DNA from: Primula veris
Lineage: Eukaryota > Streptophyta > Magnoliopsida > Ericales > Primulaceae
Length of the DNA stretch: 64,000 nt
Reading direction: 5' to 3'
NCBI GenBank assembly: GCA_963682055.1
Contig: OY821747.1
Location: forward strand, 20,892,126-20,956,125
In this document: positions 10,132-21,977 of the stretch, one piece after another
Position numbering within the stretch: the first letter of the stretch is position 1
Layout: each line of letters opens with the position of its first letter
Notes under the pieces: generated by a model
The model's database searches: none
The model's input: only the letters and a program-made list of their open reading frames with translations
Told to the model about the DNA's origin: nothing
Position numbers and translations under genes: made by a program

Positions 10132-12790
10132 TGCTCTCTAAAATTAGAACGAATTTACAATAAAAAAATATCGTTTTTTGACAAATTTTTGGCCATACCA
10201 CGTTTTTTGTTTGGTAACTTGTGTGTTTTTCCAAAGCCAATGGTACCAAAAATTAAAAAGGAGTAGTGGGAATTATTGTGGGTCGGGTCACTATTTTTAT
10301 GCGATTTTCTAAAAATATATATTTTTAAACATTGTTTTTTTTATGGGGCAGGTAAGCGTAACTTTGCTTCTTGATTTTAGTACTTTTTATATCTTGGTTT
10401 CTTGTTTTTTTCTACCTAAGTGTAATTTTTTTTTTCTTTCTGTTCAAATGCTGAAACTTGGACGCGCATTTTCATTGCTGCAAGTTTTTTTTAAAAGTTT
10501 GAAAAAAAGTCGAATTTGACCAAAAAGGGTAAAAAGGTAGAAAACAAGCTAAAAAACGAAAAATATTGAGAAACCGATGTAAAATAAAAATAAAAATAGG
10601 AAGGTACAAAAAAGTTAACAAATTAATAACATCGGCTGTCAAAGCAACAATTACAAAAGCAGGCATGTAAATATTATTACAAGTACACATTGTTTAACAA
10701 TGCTTGTATATACTTTTTTTGACTTGTAAAAAAAATCTTGTTGAAGGAGCAACTTAGAAAACTTACATCTATAGAATAGCCATGTACTTTCTTTTTCTTC
10801 ATATTATACAACTCATTAAAGTTGCGTACTTAAAGATAGCTCACTGACTTTCAAATTGGAATCCATAAATCTACATACAACAATTCGTACCAAAACACAA
10901 ACTATATAAAACAAGCACATACAAGATATATAATTTTGTACAATCTTGCAAAAAATGACCCAACGTTTAAACACGGAATAAAGTAAAAAAAATATATAAC
11001 AAGAGGCGACTCCACTAGTATTTGTAAAAGAATTAAATGTGTAGGCATAGTTATTGAGACTAGTTACACATATATTATATGTTTGCCATACTAATCTATC
11101 TTTTAGTTATTAGGTACCATCTTTTTTCTGTTTTTATTATCCTAATTAATTAGCACCGATCCTTCAAATTGAATGGAAATATGTGAAGTCAATGTGAAAT
11201 TATATACTCATGAATAAATAGTCATTTTTATTTAAGGAATTAAAGGAATAAACAGTCATTTATGACCATTAACAGTAATACCTTATACCTCCCAAATGTG
11301 ACCGACTGACTAGCATGACATCACAGTGATCAACCAAACACATCAGCAGGACGAACAAACACGCCATCACGACCAATTCAAATCTTCAAGTCTGTTGGAT
11401 AGCCAGATTAAACCAACAACCAGATGAATAGAACAAAACAACACTTGACCAGATAACAAGAAAGGTGTTTTTTGCGGTCTATTCAATTAAAAAAAAAATT
11501 GAAGAAAGCAAGAATAACCTGCCTACTTCAGCCTAAAAATAATACTGACTTAAATCTTTCAAAACGTAAGTTGAATATTTCATGCGGTAAGCATTTATGA
11601 ACCAAACAGGAGAGAAAAGGAATTGAAATACAACAAAATTGATTAGAATGTGAATAGAGCTCCATAAAATACGAAAAGGCAGAAATACTAGATAGAAAGA
11701 ATTTAAACGAAAAGGTTGTCCCGAATTCAAAAGGATTTTACACATTGATTAGAGCTCTATAATGAAGCATCCCCCGACTATTTCTGAACTATAGTAGATG
11801 GATTTATAATCTCACCGGCTATCTCCTTTATTTATTTATATTCAAGAATTTAATTATATGCTCCTCTCTACATTTCGCTGCAGGTAAATGTGTCATATCT
11901 ATAAACATTCAGCCAGTACGTATTTTGCCATAGGATAAAGAGCCAAATAAAGAAACCCGACCTTCGTGCGATGAAAATATGACTTGCTGAGGCTAAAAGG
12001 TAGAATAACATAGTAAAAAAAAGTACAAGAATATAAAAACTACTACCCGATGTTTTCTACCCTTCTGAGCTAGGACCGAATCCTGCTATTCAAATAACAA
12101 AGTCAGAACAATTTTAAAAGACAGTTGACTCACAAAATAGAAGAACATAGCGGGGTTCTTCCCACAGGTAATCTATGTTGGTTGGGCGAACCTCATTCGC
12201 GATATTAGTTTCTTCCAAAATAGCATATATACTTCAAAAATCAACATCCTGCAGTACACTGGTTTTGTACTTAATTCAATTAGATTAATTCTACATTTTT
12301 AATGACAATAGTGCTCAAAAGGAAAATGCATTCACATATTGTCGCTGTCACATATTGTCAAATTCTAACCTTTTATAAACAACAGTACTCAAAAGGAAAA
12401 TGTATTCACATATTGTCTCTGTCATGTGTACTTTATCGAACTAACATCTTTGTCCCAGCGAGACAAAGGAGGATATTTATACCACTCAAATGGGTAAACT
12501 AAGGAGTAAATGACATTTAAACTCAAAGTGTTAGATCACTGGTATTCCAGTAAAAGATCCTGTCCCGCGGATACCAAATGTTTTATGTAAAATTAATTAA
12601 GCCACTCATACCTTTTAGTAATATAACTTTGATAGCTAGTGTCGTGAATAAGAAAATGTATTTTTTGGAACAAGAAAATAAAAGAAATGCAGATTAATCA
12701 TGTTGGAAACTTTTTGATCCATATAAAACAAAGACTGTAATTTATCTGGTGTGGGAAAAAAGAGGGCAACTACAGCATTATAATAAAAGA
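10132..12790. other. AT-rich intergenic DNA
   Basis: I find no supported gene. A direct repeat with about 74-bp offset (copies near 12311 and 12385, GCTCAAAAGGAAAATG-like) is the only structure noted. The open frames here are short and have no coding character. Confidence 0.6.
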
Positions 12791-13027
12791 TACTTCCTCT
12801 GTCCCACTTTATAAATGCTATGCGAAATCATGTGCAACTTTAACCGTGTTTAAACATGTAACTAAATTGCCGAAACAAAATTTTTAAATTTTTTCTATAT
12901 AGTTTAAATGTTAAACTGTATGATAGAATTTTTTTAAAAATTATTTTGGCTATTTAGTTAAATGTCAAACTCGGTCAAAGTTGCGCATGTTTTCGCATAA
13001 AACTTATAAAGTGAGACGGAGGGAGTA
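12791..13027. mobile_element. Stowaway-like MITE
   Basis: A 237-bp element with TA at both ends. Its left terminus TACTTCCTCTGTCCCACTTT and the reverse complement of its right terminus, TACTCCCTCCGTCTCACTTT, are the classic 'CTCCCTCCGT' Stowaway ends, and the inverted similarity continues inward. It has no coding capacity and would be mobilised in trans by a Tc1/mariner transposase. Confidence 0.85.
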
Positions 13028-13044
13028 GAAGATAAAAAAATTGT

Positions 13045-13450
13045 AAAATATATGGAAGTGGGGTACCTAACTCAGAGTCAGCATAACTCGAATTATTTAT
13101 ATACATTATATGAAGTCAAAATAATCCAATCATTTATTTAAAACTCAACTAATAAAAAATAAACATATAAAACTTTCAAAATAAATAAATAAACAAAACG
13201 GTAGACGAAGGATATTGATTTATATAGAGATTTTTAATTTTTTTTTATGTATATAGAGATTTTTTTTAAAATTATAATATAAAGATGTATATATATATAT
13301 ATATAATGACCATAGATAGTTTTTTCCTACTTTATGTTTTTATTTAGTTGAGTTTTAAATGAACGATTGGATTATTTTGACTTTATATAATGTATATAAA
13401 GAGTTCGAGTCATGTTAATTCTGAGTTAGATATCCCACTTCCAAAATATA
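13045..13450. mobile_element. Fold-back MITE with arms of about 110 bp
   Basis: The left arm (about 13045-13160) is the imperfect reverse complement of the right arm (about 13335-13450): for example AAAATAATCCAATCATTTAT against the complementary stretch near 13360. The middle contains a (TA)n run near 13285-13302. It is immediately adjacent to the Stowaway-like element. Family not recognised. Confidence 0.7.
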
Positions 13451-13709
13451 CATGTTGGTCTAAAAAAGATGGTACTCCATTTTATTATTGAAGCATAAAG
13501 CTAGACCTTACCAAACGAAAGACACTAATCAACAATTCATCCTTCATTTACTGAAAGAAATTTTTGGTATCCAACCATCTAGACAGAGAATCTGATAGTT
13601 TCAAGCAACTTCTTGTCCGAAAACTAAAATCTCAATTCCATTAAATAACGGTTAGTAACATATATAAGTTGAACTGCCAAAACATATACCGGAGCTCTAA
13701 CGTTTTTGA
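13451..13709. other. Spacer
   Basis: No recognisable gene. A retroelement LTR may already begin in this stretch, but I could not find its 5' border. Confidence 0.4.
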
Positions 13710-14450
13710 ACCTTGCAGACCTTACCAAAAGGGGGACATGGCGAGGGAATGTCAACATCCCCTTGTCCGGGCCCATACCATACTCAAAACAGTTTATCCG
13801 AGCCTCTGCCAATCATGATTGATACACCACCCCGGACCTTAAGAGGCCGAGCTGTGTCTATGTCGGCCCAGAGAAGTGTATCGAGTACGCTTCTCCAATT
13901 AATGATGCTGCTCCCTTGGGGGACTCCTCAGCGTTTCATCGACGTGGCCCAATCACAGGCCATCAATTGTGGGTCCTGGACAAGAACTGTACCCTTGTCA
14001 GAATCATAAATGTCCTAACGCCGTCGGATTAGTATTTGACAGTACAGTGATCCAAGGGCTAATATGCTTTGGATAATACTATAAATACCCCCACTAATAC
14101 TACTTAGAGGAGGACAGGAAAACAGAAAGAGGAAAGATAAAACCGAAATAATCCGGTCTGCTCCATCATACCTCGTTGTACCTGATACCACGCCAAGTAA
14201 CCGGACCGCCCCCACTCCTTCTTTATCTAAACTATAACATTTAAATACCTACATTCCTTTCCACCGTACTGACTTGACCGTCGGAGAGGGAAAGTCTGGA
14301 ATCAACCCGGGCCCCCTGTTCGTTGCTTGTGCAGGTACGAGAAGAACCCCGTCACCGAAGCTGACTGCATCTATACCGGACCTCTTACGACCACGGAGCC
14401 GACGCGTGCTGTTGAAATAAGCCGAGCCTAGGAAGAAAATTAGGCTCGCC
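13710..14450 (+). mobile_element. Tat-type gypsy 5' LTR (U3-R-U5), left border unresolved
   Basis: GC-richer DNA with a plus-strand TATA box (ACTATAAATACCC, near 14079-14091), then a purine-rich leader. Near 14270 it has the sequence GACTTGACCGTCGGAGAGGG, a block I associate with the U5/R of plant Tat-lineage LTRs. It ends just before a Tat-type primer-binding site at 14453. The start is not defined because no matching second LTR is in the window. Confidence 0.5.
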
Positions 14451-14452
14451 AA

Positions 14453-14472
14453 TTGGCGCCGTCTGTGGGAAA
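14453..14472 (+). other. Primer-binding site, Tat type
   Basis: TTGGCGCCGTCTGTGGGAAA directly follows the LTR-like region. This is the primer-binding motif seen downstream of many Tat-lineage 5' LTRs. A leader and the ATG of a presumptive Tat gag (MSDNNQ) follow at 14518. Confidence 0.7.
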
Positions 14473-14539
14473 CGTGTAAAGAACGCGTTAGCTCTAACAA
14501 CCCGTTTCAGAGAAATAATGTCCGATAATAACCAGTACG

Positions 14540-15661
14540 GTGAATATGTCTCAGTTTCACCTAAAGGGTGAAGCACGGAAGTGGTGGTTGGGGATCGTTG
14601 ATACTTATGAATTAACCAACATCGACTGGAACGAATTCATCGAATTGTTTAATCGACAGTTTCTTCCTGATTCTTATAAGGATGAAATGAGGAGGCGGTT
14701 CGATGAATTATATCAAGGGGGTATGACTGTTCAAGCATACCAGCTAAAGTTTACCTCACTCTCGAGGTATGCCCAAGACTCGGTTCTAGGGGGAGCAGAA
14801 AAATGCAGGAGATTCATGAAGGGGCTGAACCCGACCATCTCATTGCAATTGGCATCGGCCCGTCATGTCAACTATAATGAGTTGGTAAAATTGGCTCAAG
14901 CTGTGGAAGGAGCTCTACTCCATAACAAGAGAATCTCGGAAAAGACGAAAACCGGAAATGCTCCGAGGGAAGAGAAGAAGCGGATTTGGGATATGGCGAA
15001 TAACTCGCGTTTTCCACAACAGGGCAGAGGAGAGAGGGGTTTTAATCCACTACCGACAAACATCGGGATGAGGGGAGCGTGTTTCCACTGTGGAGATGTA
15101 AATCATCGACAGTTCGAATGCCATAGAGTCCAATGTAGGACATGCAATCAAATGGGACATACATCAAGGGTTTGTCCTGAGGGACAAGGAAGAATCGACA
15201 CCAACCGTCCCTTTAACCAACCTAGGTTTCCACCACTACCACCAAGAAGACCAGAATTTGTGCCACAACACCAATTACCTGGGAACCAAGGGGGAGGGTT
15301 TCGAGGTAACCACCAAGGAGGGGGAAACCGTGGGAACTACCGAGGAGGCTATCAAGTCCTGGGAAACCGAGGAAATTATGGGGGAAATCGAGGACCGCAA
15401 GGAAACCCACCAATTCAAGCTCGTCTATTTGCCTTGCCACAGTTGCCAAATCAAGGAGATCCGGCAAATGTACAAGGTATGGTTCTTGTGTGCTCATCTT
15501 GGGCACATTTTCTTTTCGATATGGGAGCTTCGCGTTCTTTTATATCTAGAAGTCTAGTTGAGTCTTTATCGTTAGAAATTGGGGTTCTAGAGAACACGAT
15601 CGTTGTAGAGACTCCTGTGTGGGGGTCAAGTTGTGTTGGACCGAGTGTGTCGGTCTTGTGA
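14540..15661 (+). pseudogene. Chromoviral (Tekay-like) gag and start of protease, 5'-truncated
   Basis: The first residues belong to the middle of a retrotransposon gag domain (FHLKGEARKWW, then a W...F...F..P pattern). Two CCHC zinc knuckles follow: CFHCGDVNHRQFEC and CRTCNQMGHTSRVC, about residues 190-225. A glycine/arginine/proline-rich linker then leads to the protease. The protease active-site tripeptide is DMGAS where DTGAS or DSGAS is expected, so the catalytic neighbourhood is altered. The frame breaks near 15655; the next frame continues with the conserved FDVILGMDWL block. The N-terminal third of gag is absent: the sequence joins a Tat-type leader directly upstream. Confidence 0.85.
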
Positions 15662-17290
15662 GATGGTGGTCGCGGACCATGTGTTTATATTTGATTTAGT
15701 TGTCATAGAGATGTCGGGATTCGACGTGATACTTGGAATGGACTGGTTGGTTCATTTCAACTCTTTGATCGATTGTGTTTGACGAAAAGTTTTCCTTACA
15801 ACTTCATCCGGAGATGAGGTGTTCTTTCGTGGAGAAAGGGACGCTACCCTTTCTTCTATTCCTTATTATTCCAAGCGGGTTGTGGGCAACCTGTCTTGTC
15901 TTTTGGCTAGTCTCTCGATAGTGGATAATGACGAGGAAGTGGAAATGTGGCCACGCGTAGTGGACGAATTTAGAGATGTGTTTCCGAAGAATCTACCGGG
16001 GTTACCACCGAAGAGAGGGTTAGACTTTTCTATCGACTTGGTATCGGGAACGGCACCCATAGCCATTTCCCCGTACCGATTGGCACCGGCTGAGTTAAAA
16101 GAGTTAAGTAAGCAGTTAGAAGAACTGCTAGAGAAGAGGTTTATTAGGCGGAGTATGTCACCGTGGTCGGCACCGACCTTATTTGTGCAAAAGAAGTATG
16201 GATCGATGAGGATATGCATCGACTATCGAAAGCTAAATAGGGTGACTATTAAGAATAAGTACCCACTTCCTCGAATTGACGATTTGTTTGACCAACTGAA
16301 GGGAGCGACATTCTTTTCAAAAATCGACTTGCGATCAGGCTATCACCAATTGAGGGTGAAGGATGAGAATATTTCGAAAACGGCCTTTAGGATCCGGTAT
16401 GGTCACTACGAGTTTGTGGTCATGCCATTCGGGTTAACTAATGCGCCGGCGACATTTATGGAGTTAATGAACTGGATCTTTAAGGAGTATCTCGACAAGT
16501 TCGTGGTGGTCTTCGTCGACGATATCTTGATTTACTCGAGTTCAAGAGAGGAACACGAGGAGCATCTCCGTTTAGTGTTGCTTACGTTGAGGGAGCACCA
16601 ACTTTACGAAAAATTTAGCAAATGTGAGTTTTAGCTAAATGAGGTGAAATTTCTTGGACATGTGATCTCGGAAGAAGGGGTAAAGGTGGACGCGACGAAA
16701 ATTGAGGCGGTTTCGAATTGGGCACAACCGAAGAATGTGTTCGAGATTCGAAGTTTCTTGGGTTTAGCAGGATACTATCGACGGTTCATCAAGGATTTCT
16801 CGAAGTTGGCGACTCCAATGACTTACCTTACCAAGAAGGGGGTGAAGTTCATGTGGAGTGAGGCTTGCGAGAAAGCTTTCCTAGAGCTCAAGAAGCGGTT
16901 GACTAGTTCTCCCATACTAGTTATTCCCGAGCAAGGGAAGGGTTACCAAGTGTATTGCGATGCTTCGAAGGAAGGTTTGGGTTGCGTCTTGATGCAAGAC
17001 GGAAAGGTTATCGCGTAGGCTTCATGACAACTAAAGATTCACGAAAAGAACTATCCGACTCATGACCTAGAGCTAGCGGCAATAGTTCATGCGTTGAAGA
17101 TATGGAGGCATTATCTGTTTGGGGAAAAGTTTGAAGTGTTCTCGGATCACAAGAGCTTAGGGCATATTTTTACCCAACGTGATCTAAATATGCGACAACG
17201 GCGATGGATGGAATATTTGGAATAGTACGACTATGACTTGCACTATCATCCGGGAAATGCCAATGTAGTGGCGGATGCTTTGAGTCGAAA
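15662..17290 (+). pseudogene. Reverse transcriptase-RNase H of the chromovirus, degenerate
   Basis: After a stop at 15780-15782 the reverse transcriptase reads through the [12 protein letters not shown] block and [14 protein letters not shown], with the catalytic FVDDILIYS intact. It stops at a TAG near 16634, where a tryptophan codon is normal after KCEF. RNase H follows from 16644 ([19 protein letters not shown], then YCDAS) and is interrupted by TAG and TGA near 17018-17026 and by TAG near 17225. Between these stops the frame is still recognisable to the HPGNANVVADALSRK block that ends RNase H. Several of the stops are single-base changes, including C-to-T types, consistent with methylation-driven decay. 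Confidence 0.9.
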
Positions 17291-18857
17291 GTCCCATGCG
17301 ACCTTAGCGCACGTGGCGATCGAGGAATGGAGAATGATGGGAAAAGTGAACGAGTTCAACTTAGAGTTGGGACATGTTGATGTGGGGACCCTGTACACAA
17401 TAGTGGTACAACCAGAACTTGTGAGTAGGGTTCTCGAAGCACAAGATGGGGACGAGAAAGTGGAGAACTACGAGAAACAGATGAGTTCAAGCGAAGGATT
17501 AGATGGCTGGACGAAAGGAACCAATGGAGGATTACGATTTAAGGGAAGGACTTATGTGACAGAAAACATGAGGAACGAGGTATTAAAGGAGTTTCACCAC
17601 TCCCGATTAGCCGTTCATCCCGGCGGGATGAAATGTATCACGATGCGAAGAGACAATTTTGGTGGCCCAGAATGAAACGAGATGTAGCATCATATGTTAG
17701 CAGGTGCCTAACTTGCCAGCAAGTGAAGGCAGAACACCAAAGGCCAGCGGGTATACTCCAACCCTTACCGGTAGCGGAATGGAAGTGGGAAAGGATGGCA
17801 ATGGATTTTGTGACCAACTTACCTAAATCGGTAAGTGGGAATGACGCTGTGTGGGTTGGTCGATCGTTTGACCAAATCCGCACACTTCATTGCAATTAAG
17901 ATGACGAATTCGGTAGAAATCTTGGGACGAAAGTATATCAAGGAAATTGTTAGACTTCATGGGGTACCAATTTCGATAGTATCAGATCGAGACACGAGGT
18001 TTGTGTCGAGGTTCTGGGGCGCATTGCAAAATGCCTTAGGGACCAAGTTGACAATGAGTACGGCGTTCCATCCCCAAACGGATGGACAATCGGAGCGGAC
18101 TATCCAAGTGCTAGAAGATATGTTGCGCGCATGTGTGAATGACTTCAAGGGAGGCTGGGAGAGCCATCTACCCTTAGTGGAGTTTGCGTATAATAATAGC
18201 TTTCAAGCTAGTATTGGCATGGCACCTTTCGAGGCTTTATACGGGCGGCCGTGTAGGTCTCCGGTGTGTTGGACCGAGGTGGGAGAAGCGGAAATGTTAG
18301 GACCACAATTGGTTCAAGAAATGAGGGAAAAGATTAAGTTAATTCGACAAAGACTTGAGACGGCCCGAAGTAGGCAAAAGAGTTATGCGGATAAGAGGAG
18401 GAGACATTTGGAGTTCGAAAAGGGGGATCAAGTATTTTTGCGAGTTTTGCCAAGGAAGGGGATTATGAGGTTTGGCTCTAAAGGGAAGTTGAGCCCGAGA
18501 TTTATCGGACCATTTGAGATCATGGACCGAGTTGGAGAAGTTGCATATCAGTTGGACTTGCCACCAAAGTTGGAGGGGGTTCACCCGGTGTTCCATGTGT
18601 CAATGTTGAAAAAGTATCATCACGACCCTTCACACGTGGGAGACTTTGAGGACATTGAGGTTAGTACGGATGTGACCTACGAAGTGGGACCTATGAGGAT
18701 TATCGATGTGCAAGAGAAGGAACTTCGAGGAAAAACAATTAGACTGGTAAAGGTGGTTTGGAAACACCATGGGGCCGAGGAGGCAACTTGGGAACGTGAG
18801 GATGAGATGAAGAGGAAGTATCCTGACCTCGTGCTTTCTTTAGGTACTTTTTTTTAG
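17291..18857 (+). pseudogene. Chromoviral integrase with C-terminal chromodomain
   Basis: The H2C2 zinc-binding region is split by a frameshift near 17633: FHHSRLAVHPGG lies in one frame and CLTCQQVK in the next. A second frameshift lies near 17850. From 17835 a long frame carries the rest of the catalytic core, with the SDRDTRF aspartate and the [10 protein letters not shown] glutamate; the first aspartate (MDFV) lies in the preceding frame. [17 protein letters not shown] block follows, then a chromodomain-like C-terminus (about residues 270-330: [30 protein letters not shown]). The chromodomain and the overall pattern place it in the Tekay/Del branch of plant chromoviruses. The three pieces together are non-functional. 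Confidence 0.9.
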
Positions 18858-18890
18858 ATGTTTTCTAATTTCGGGACGAAATTTCTTTAT

Positions 18891-18901
18891 CAGGGAAGGG
18901 T
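18891..18901 (+). other. Polypurine tract
   Basis: CAGGGAAGGG directly before the LTR start. It is preceded by AATTTCGGGACGAAATTTC, a block typical of the end of Tekay-type elements and repeated before LTR2. Confidence 0.7.
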
Positions 18902-20732
18902 TGTAACGCCTAGAGTTTGGAGTTTATTTTTGGTTGTAACTGTAACAAACTGATTTTATATATATTTATATACTTATTAAAAGTATATGTATGTAAATAT
19001 ATCAAAGTAAATGTTGCCTAGTAAAACAAAAATAAACAAAAATGGGGTCCATCTTATTTTGTCTCACCGCCTCATCTCCTTATAAACTTGGATATTAGAT
19101 ATATATTGATTCAGATATATACATTTGATACATATACTCACTGGAGAATAAACAAAGAGAGAAATATAAAGTCACCATCTCTGTTCTTGCTTTTCTCTCA
19201 ACTCAATGATCCGTTTTTCAAACCGTTTCTACCGCGGAGTAGCTATCGAAGAGGAGATCGTTCTAAGTTTGATCGCAAGCAGGGTTTAAGCTGAATTCTG
19301 AGGCTAAGCATGAGTAGTCCCATCCGTCTGTTTACATGCCCGCTGCAGTTTGTGAGCTTCATTCAGGTACCGTTTTGGTACCGAAAGGTGAGTCTTCCTT
19401 GTTGTTTTATGTGGGAATTGCTTTCCTGCTTGTGTTTTTCTTCTAATTCTAATTGTTTATAGTAGCTATATATCTCTTGTGGTAGTGGTTTGCAGACTTT
19501 TAGAGATACTAATTCGGTACTTAAAAAAGGGGAGTTAACTACGTATTATTAGACGGAAATCGTTATCCTGCTTCTTATGTTGTTGGTTATTTATAATGTA
19601 AATTTAATCGTTGTTATTATCATATAGTGAACCTGATTGTTTATCGGCCTTCCCAAGTAACTGTCTCGGTATTAGAAGTACCTATAGTAGTAGTAGCTTT
19701 ATAGCCGAATTCATTGATTAGCTTTGATAAGGTACTGTTTTGGTACGTAGAGGGGAGCCCTTTTATGTTGAGTTATTACAGGATTTGGGTTCCTGTTTCT
19801 GTTCTATATTTATTATTTATCACAGTAATATTACTTGTGTATTTAGATGCACAACTGAACCTGACTGGTTAGTAACTTTGTCGAGGTACTGTTTCGGTAC
19901 GGAAAGGTTGAGTTTTACTCGTTATGATGGCAAGAATATATATGTTTCTTGGTTTGTTTTGCTATTCATTCAAATGTTGAGTATACTTAGTTAGCTATGT
20001 GTAGTATTGTACTTGTAGACTTGTGGTAGTTATTACATAGCTGAAACCGGTTGGCTACGGGCTTTATTAAGGTACTATTACGGTACTCAAAAGGCTTGCG
20101 GGTTTTACTCTGATGGAGGACATGAATTAGTTCATGCATTTTTTCTTTTTCCTTGCGAGCGTGTTCTGATGTAGTTTATAATAATGGAATTATTTGTAGT
20201 AATTTTTATAAACTTGAATCACTATAGGGAACTTGTTGAGCTTTTCGACCAAAGCTCGGGTCGGTTCTGAAGCAATATTTGCTTATCATTACATAGTATA
20301 TTTTCAGAATATTTGATGGTTAATGTGATTGATAAATATTTCATATCTTGATGTAGTTACAGTAGCTTTTCATTGAGTTTTATACATGTTTTATCATATA
20401 ACCCATGAACAAAGTGGAATAAGGGGACCGGGTTAATTGAGGTGTGGTGTTGTGCTGTTGTTAGTGTAGTAGAGGAGAGATATAACAAGATGAAAAAATA
20501 AGAGATCAAAATACATAAACTTTGCATTACTATTTTCAGTTTGTAGACACGTTTGTATTGAATTTAGTTGACTCACCATTTGCTTTGTTGTTCCTCTCTT
20601 TTTTATTTTATTGTCTTTTATAGCCGGGGTTACAGATTGGGAGGCCAGTATGTGCTTTCGAGCGGGACTCGAGGTGGAACGGTTTGGGGTGTACGAGGTA
20701 GTACAATACTTGAGACCGAGTTTGTGTCGTTT

Positions 20733-20774
<42 letters not shown>

Positions 20775-20902
20775 AGATGTTCTGAGCTGTTTTCGTGTAA
20801 TATGTAAATATTGGGTGATCAGAAGTCTTGTTTTTCAGTTTTTTTTCATTAATTTCTTTTAAAACCGCGTCCCGGGTTTTCTGTAAAAATCGGGGCGTGA
20901 CA
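18902..20902 (+). mobile_element. LTR1, chromoviral, about 2.0 kb
   Basis: Begins TGTAACGCC right after a polypurine tract and ends GGGGCGTGACA right before a primer-binding site. It therefore serves as the 3' LTR of the gag-pol to its left and as the 5' LTR of the non-coding element to its right. About 1.8 kb (18941-20770) is nearly identical to LTR2. A (TA)n run near 20738-20771 marks the point where the two LTRs stop matching. It contains five spaced GGTAC...GGTAC motifs (see findings). Confidence 0.85.
20738..20771. repeat. (TA)n microsatellite in LTR1
   Basis: About 17 TA units. It is the breakpoint of similarity between LTR1 and LTR2. Confidence 0.9.
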
Positions 20903-20904
20903 GA

Positions 20905-20922
20905 TGGTATCAGAGCGAACCT
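20905..20922 (+). other. Primer-binding site, initiator tRNA-Met type
   Basis: TGGTATCAGAGC two bases after the LTR end, the standard motif complementary to the 3' end of initiator tRNA-Met and usual for chromoviruses. Confidence 0.85.
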
Positions 20923-21977
20923 GGTTAAAAGTCTTAGGTGGCATTGAGTTTAGGTAGGTGCGCATTGGTAGACGCCTGTTACAGTCGGAGTTTTAGTTAA
21001 TATAATTTGAACTCTTTTCCTCTCCTATTTTCTAGCCCGTGGAGCTGATTTGTTGATTAGTTAGTGTAACTTAATCGATGAATTTTGTGTAAATGTTCTA
21101 TAGAAAGAATGGTTAAAACAGAAAGCTGGAGACGAGATGGCAGTAGGCGTTCAAGAAAGCGATGTAGAGTTGAGTGTACGAAGGAGGGGCACTGAATTTG
21201 CGTGCTTTATGTATTTTGTATGTTCTTTTATTATTTGGTTTAGTGTGGGTGATTTGCTTTCGAAGTTTATGGTTATTTATTTGTTTGGTGCATTTAAAAC
21301 CTGTTAGTTTTGTGTCATCGTCCTTCGTCAATGATGCGTTATATCATGGATGGGTTCTGTGTACTCTTTGGATTATGTTCGTATACGTCTTACTCTGTTG
21401 GAATGGTTCTAGTCATTTATTACCCTTAACAATTGATTTTGCGGAGGAGCTTTTGCTCATATGAACTACAATAATTGAGATTTTACAATTGCAGTTGCAA
21501 GGAATATGGTTTATTTTAGAGAAATTTATGTTTTACCTCAAAAAAAAAAAAAAAAAAGGAACCGAGTTTATATATCATTTCGTGAAAGTCTGCATTTTTG
21601 TTGCGGATGCGTGCTCATAGTGCTTTCTGTACCTTGGCTTAACGTTGGCGTCATGAAGTTGGATGTGTTTTTTTTTTTTTATGGGTTGTTTATTTATGCA
21701 TCTTTTATTATCGGTGTTGGGTTAATCCAATTCAACGTAGTTGTACTCTTTCCAATTGCTTAAACATCAACTTGAAATTTGTAAATTTAAACCTCTCACA
21801 AGAAATTCTGTTTAGATTCTATGTTAAGTTTATTTTGAATACTTCATTTTTTTTAATTTATTTTCTCTCTTTCCCAACCGGTCCCTACACTGTTGCTGCA
21901 AATTTTGGTTCAATTTATTGTTTGTCCATTTTGAATTGCGCCTTTTTCTCCTTGCGTGCGTGCACCTGTTCCTGAAC

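Noticed and set aside
14249..14576. Minus-strand frames across the Tat LTR end
   Set aside because: They overlap the LTR, primer site and gag start on the plus strand and show no protein similarity.
20568..20862. Reading frames with tyrosine-isoleucine repeats in the LTRs
   Set aside because: They are translations of the TA microsatellite.
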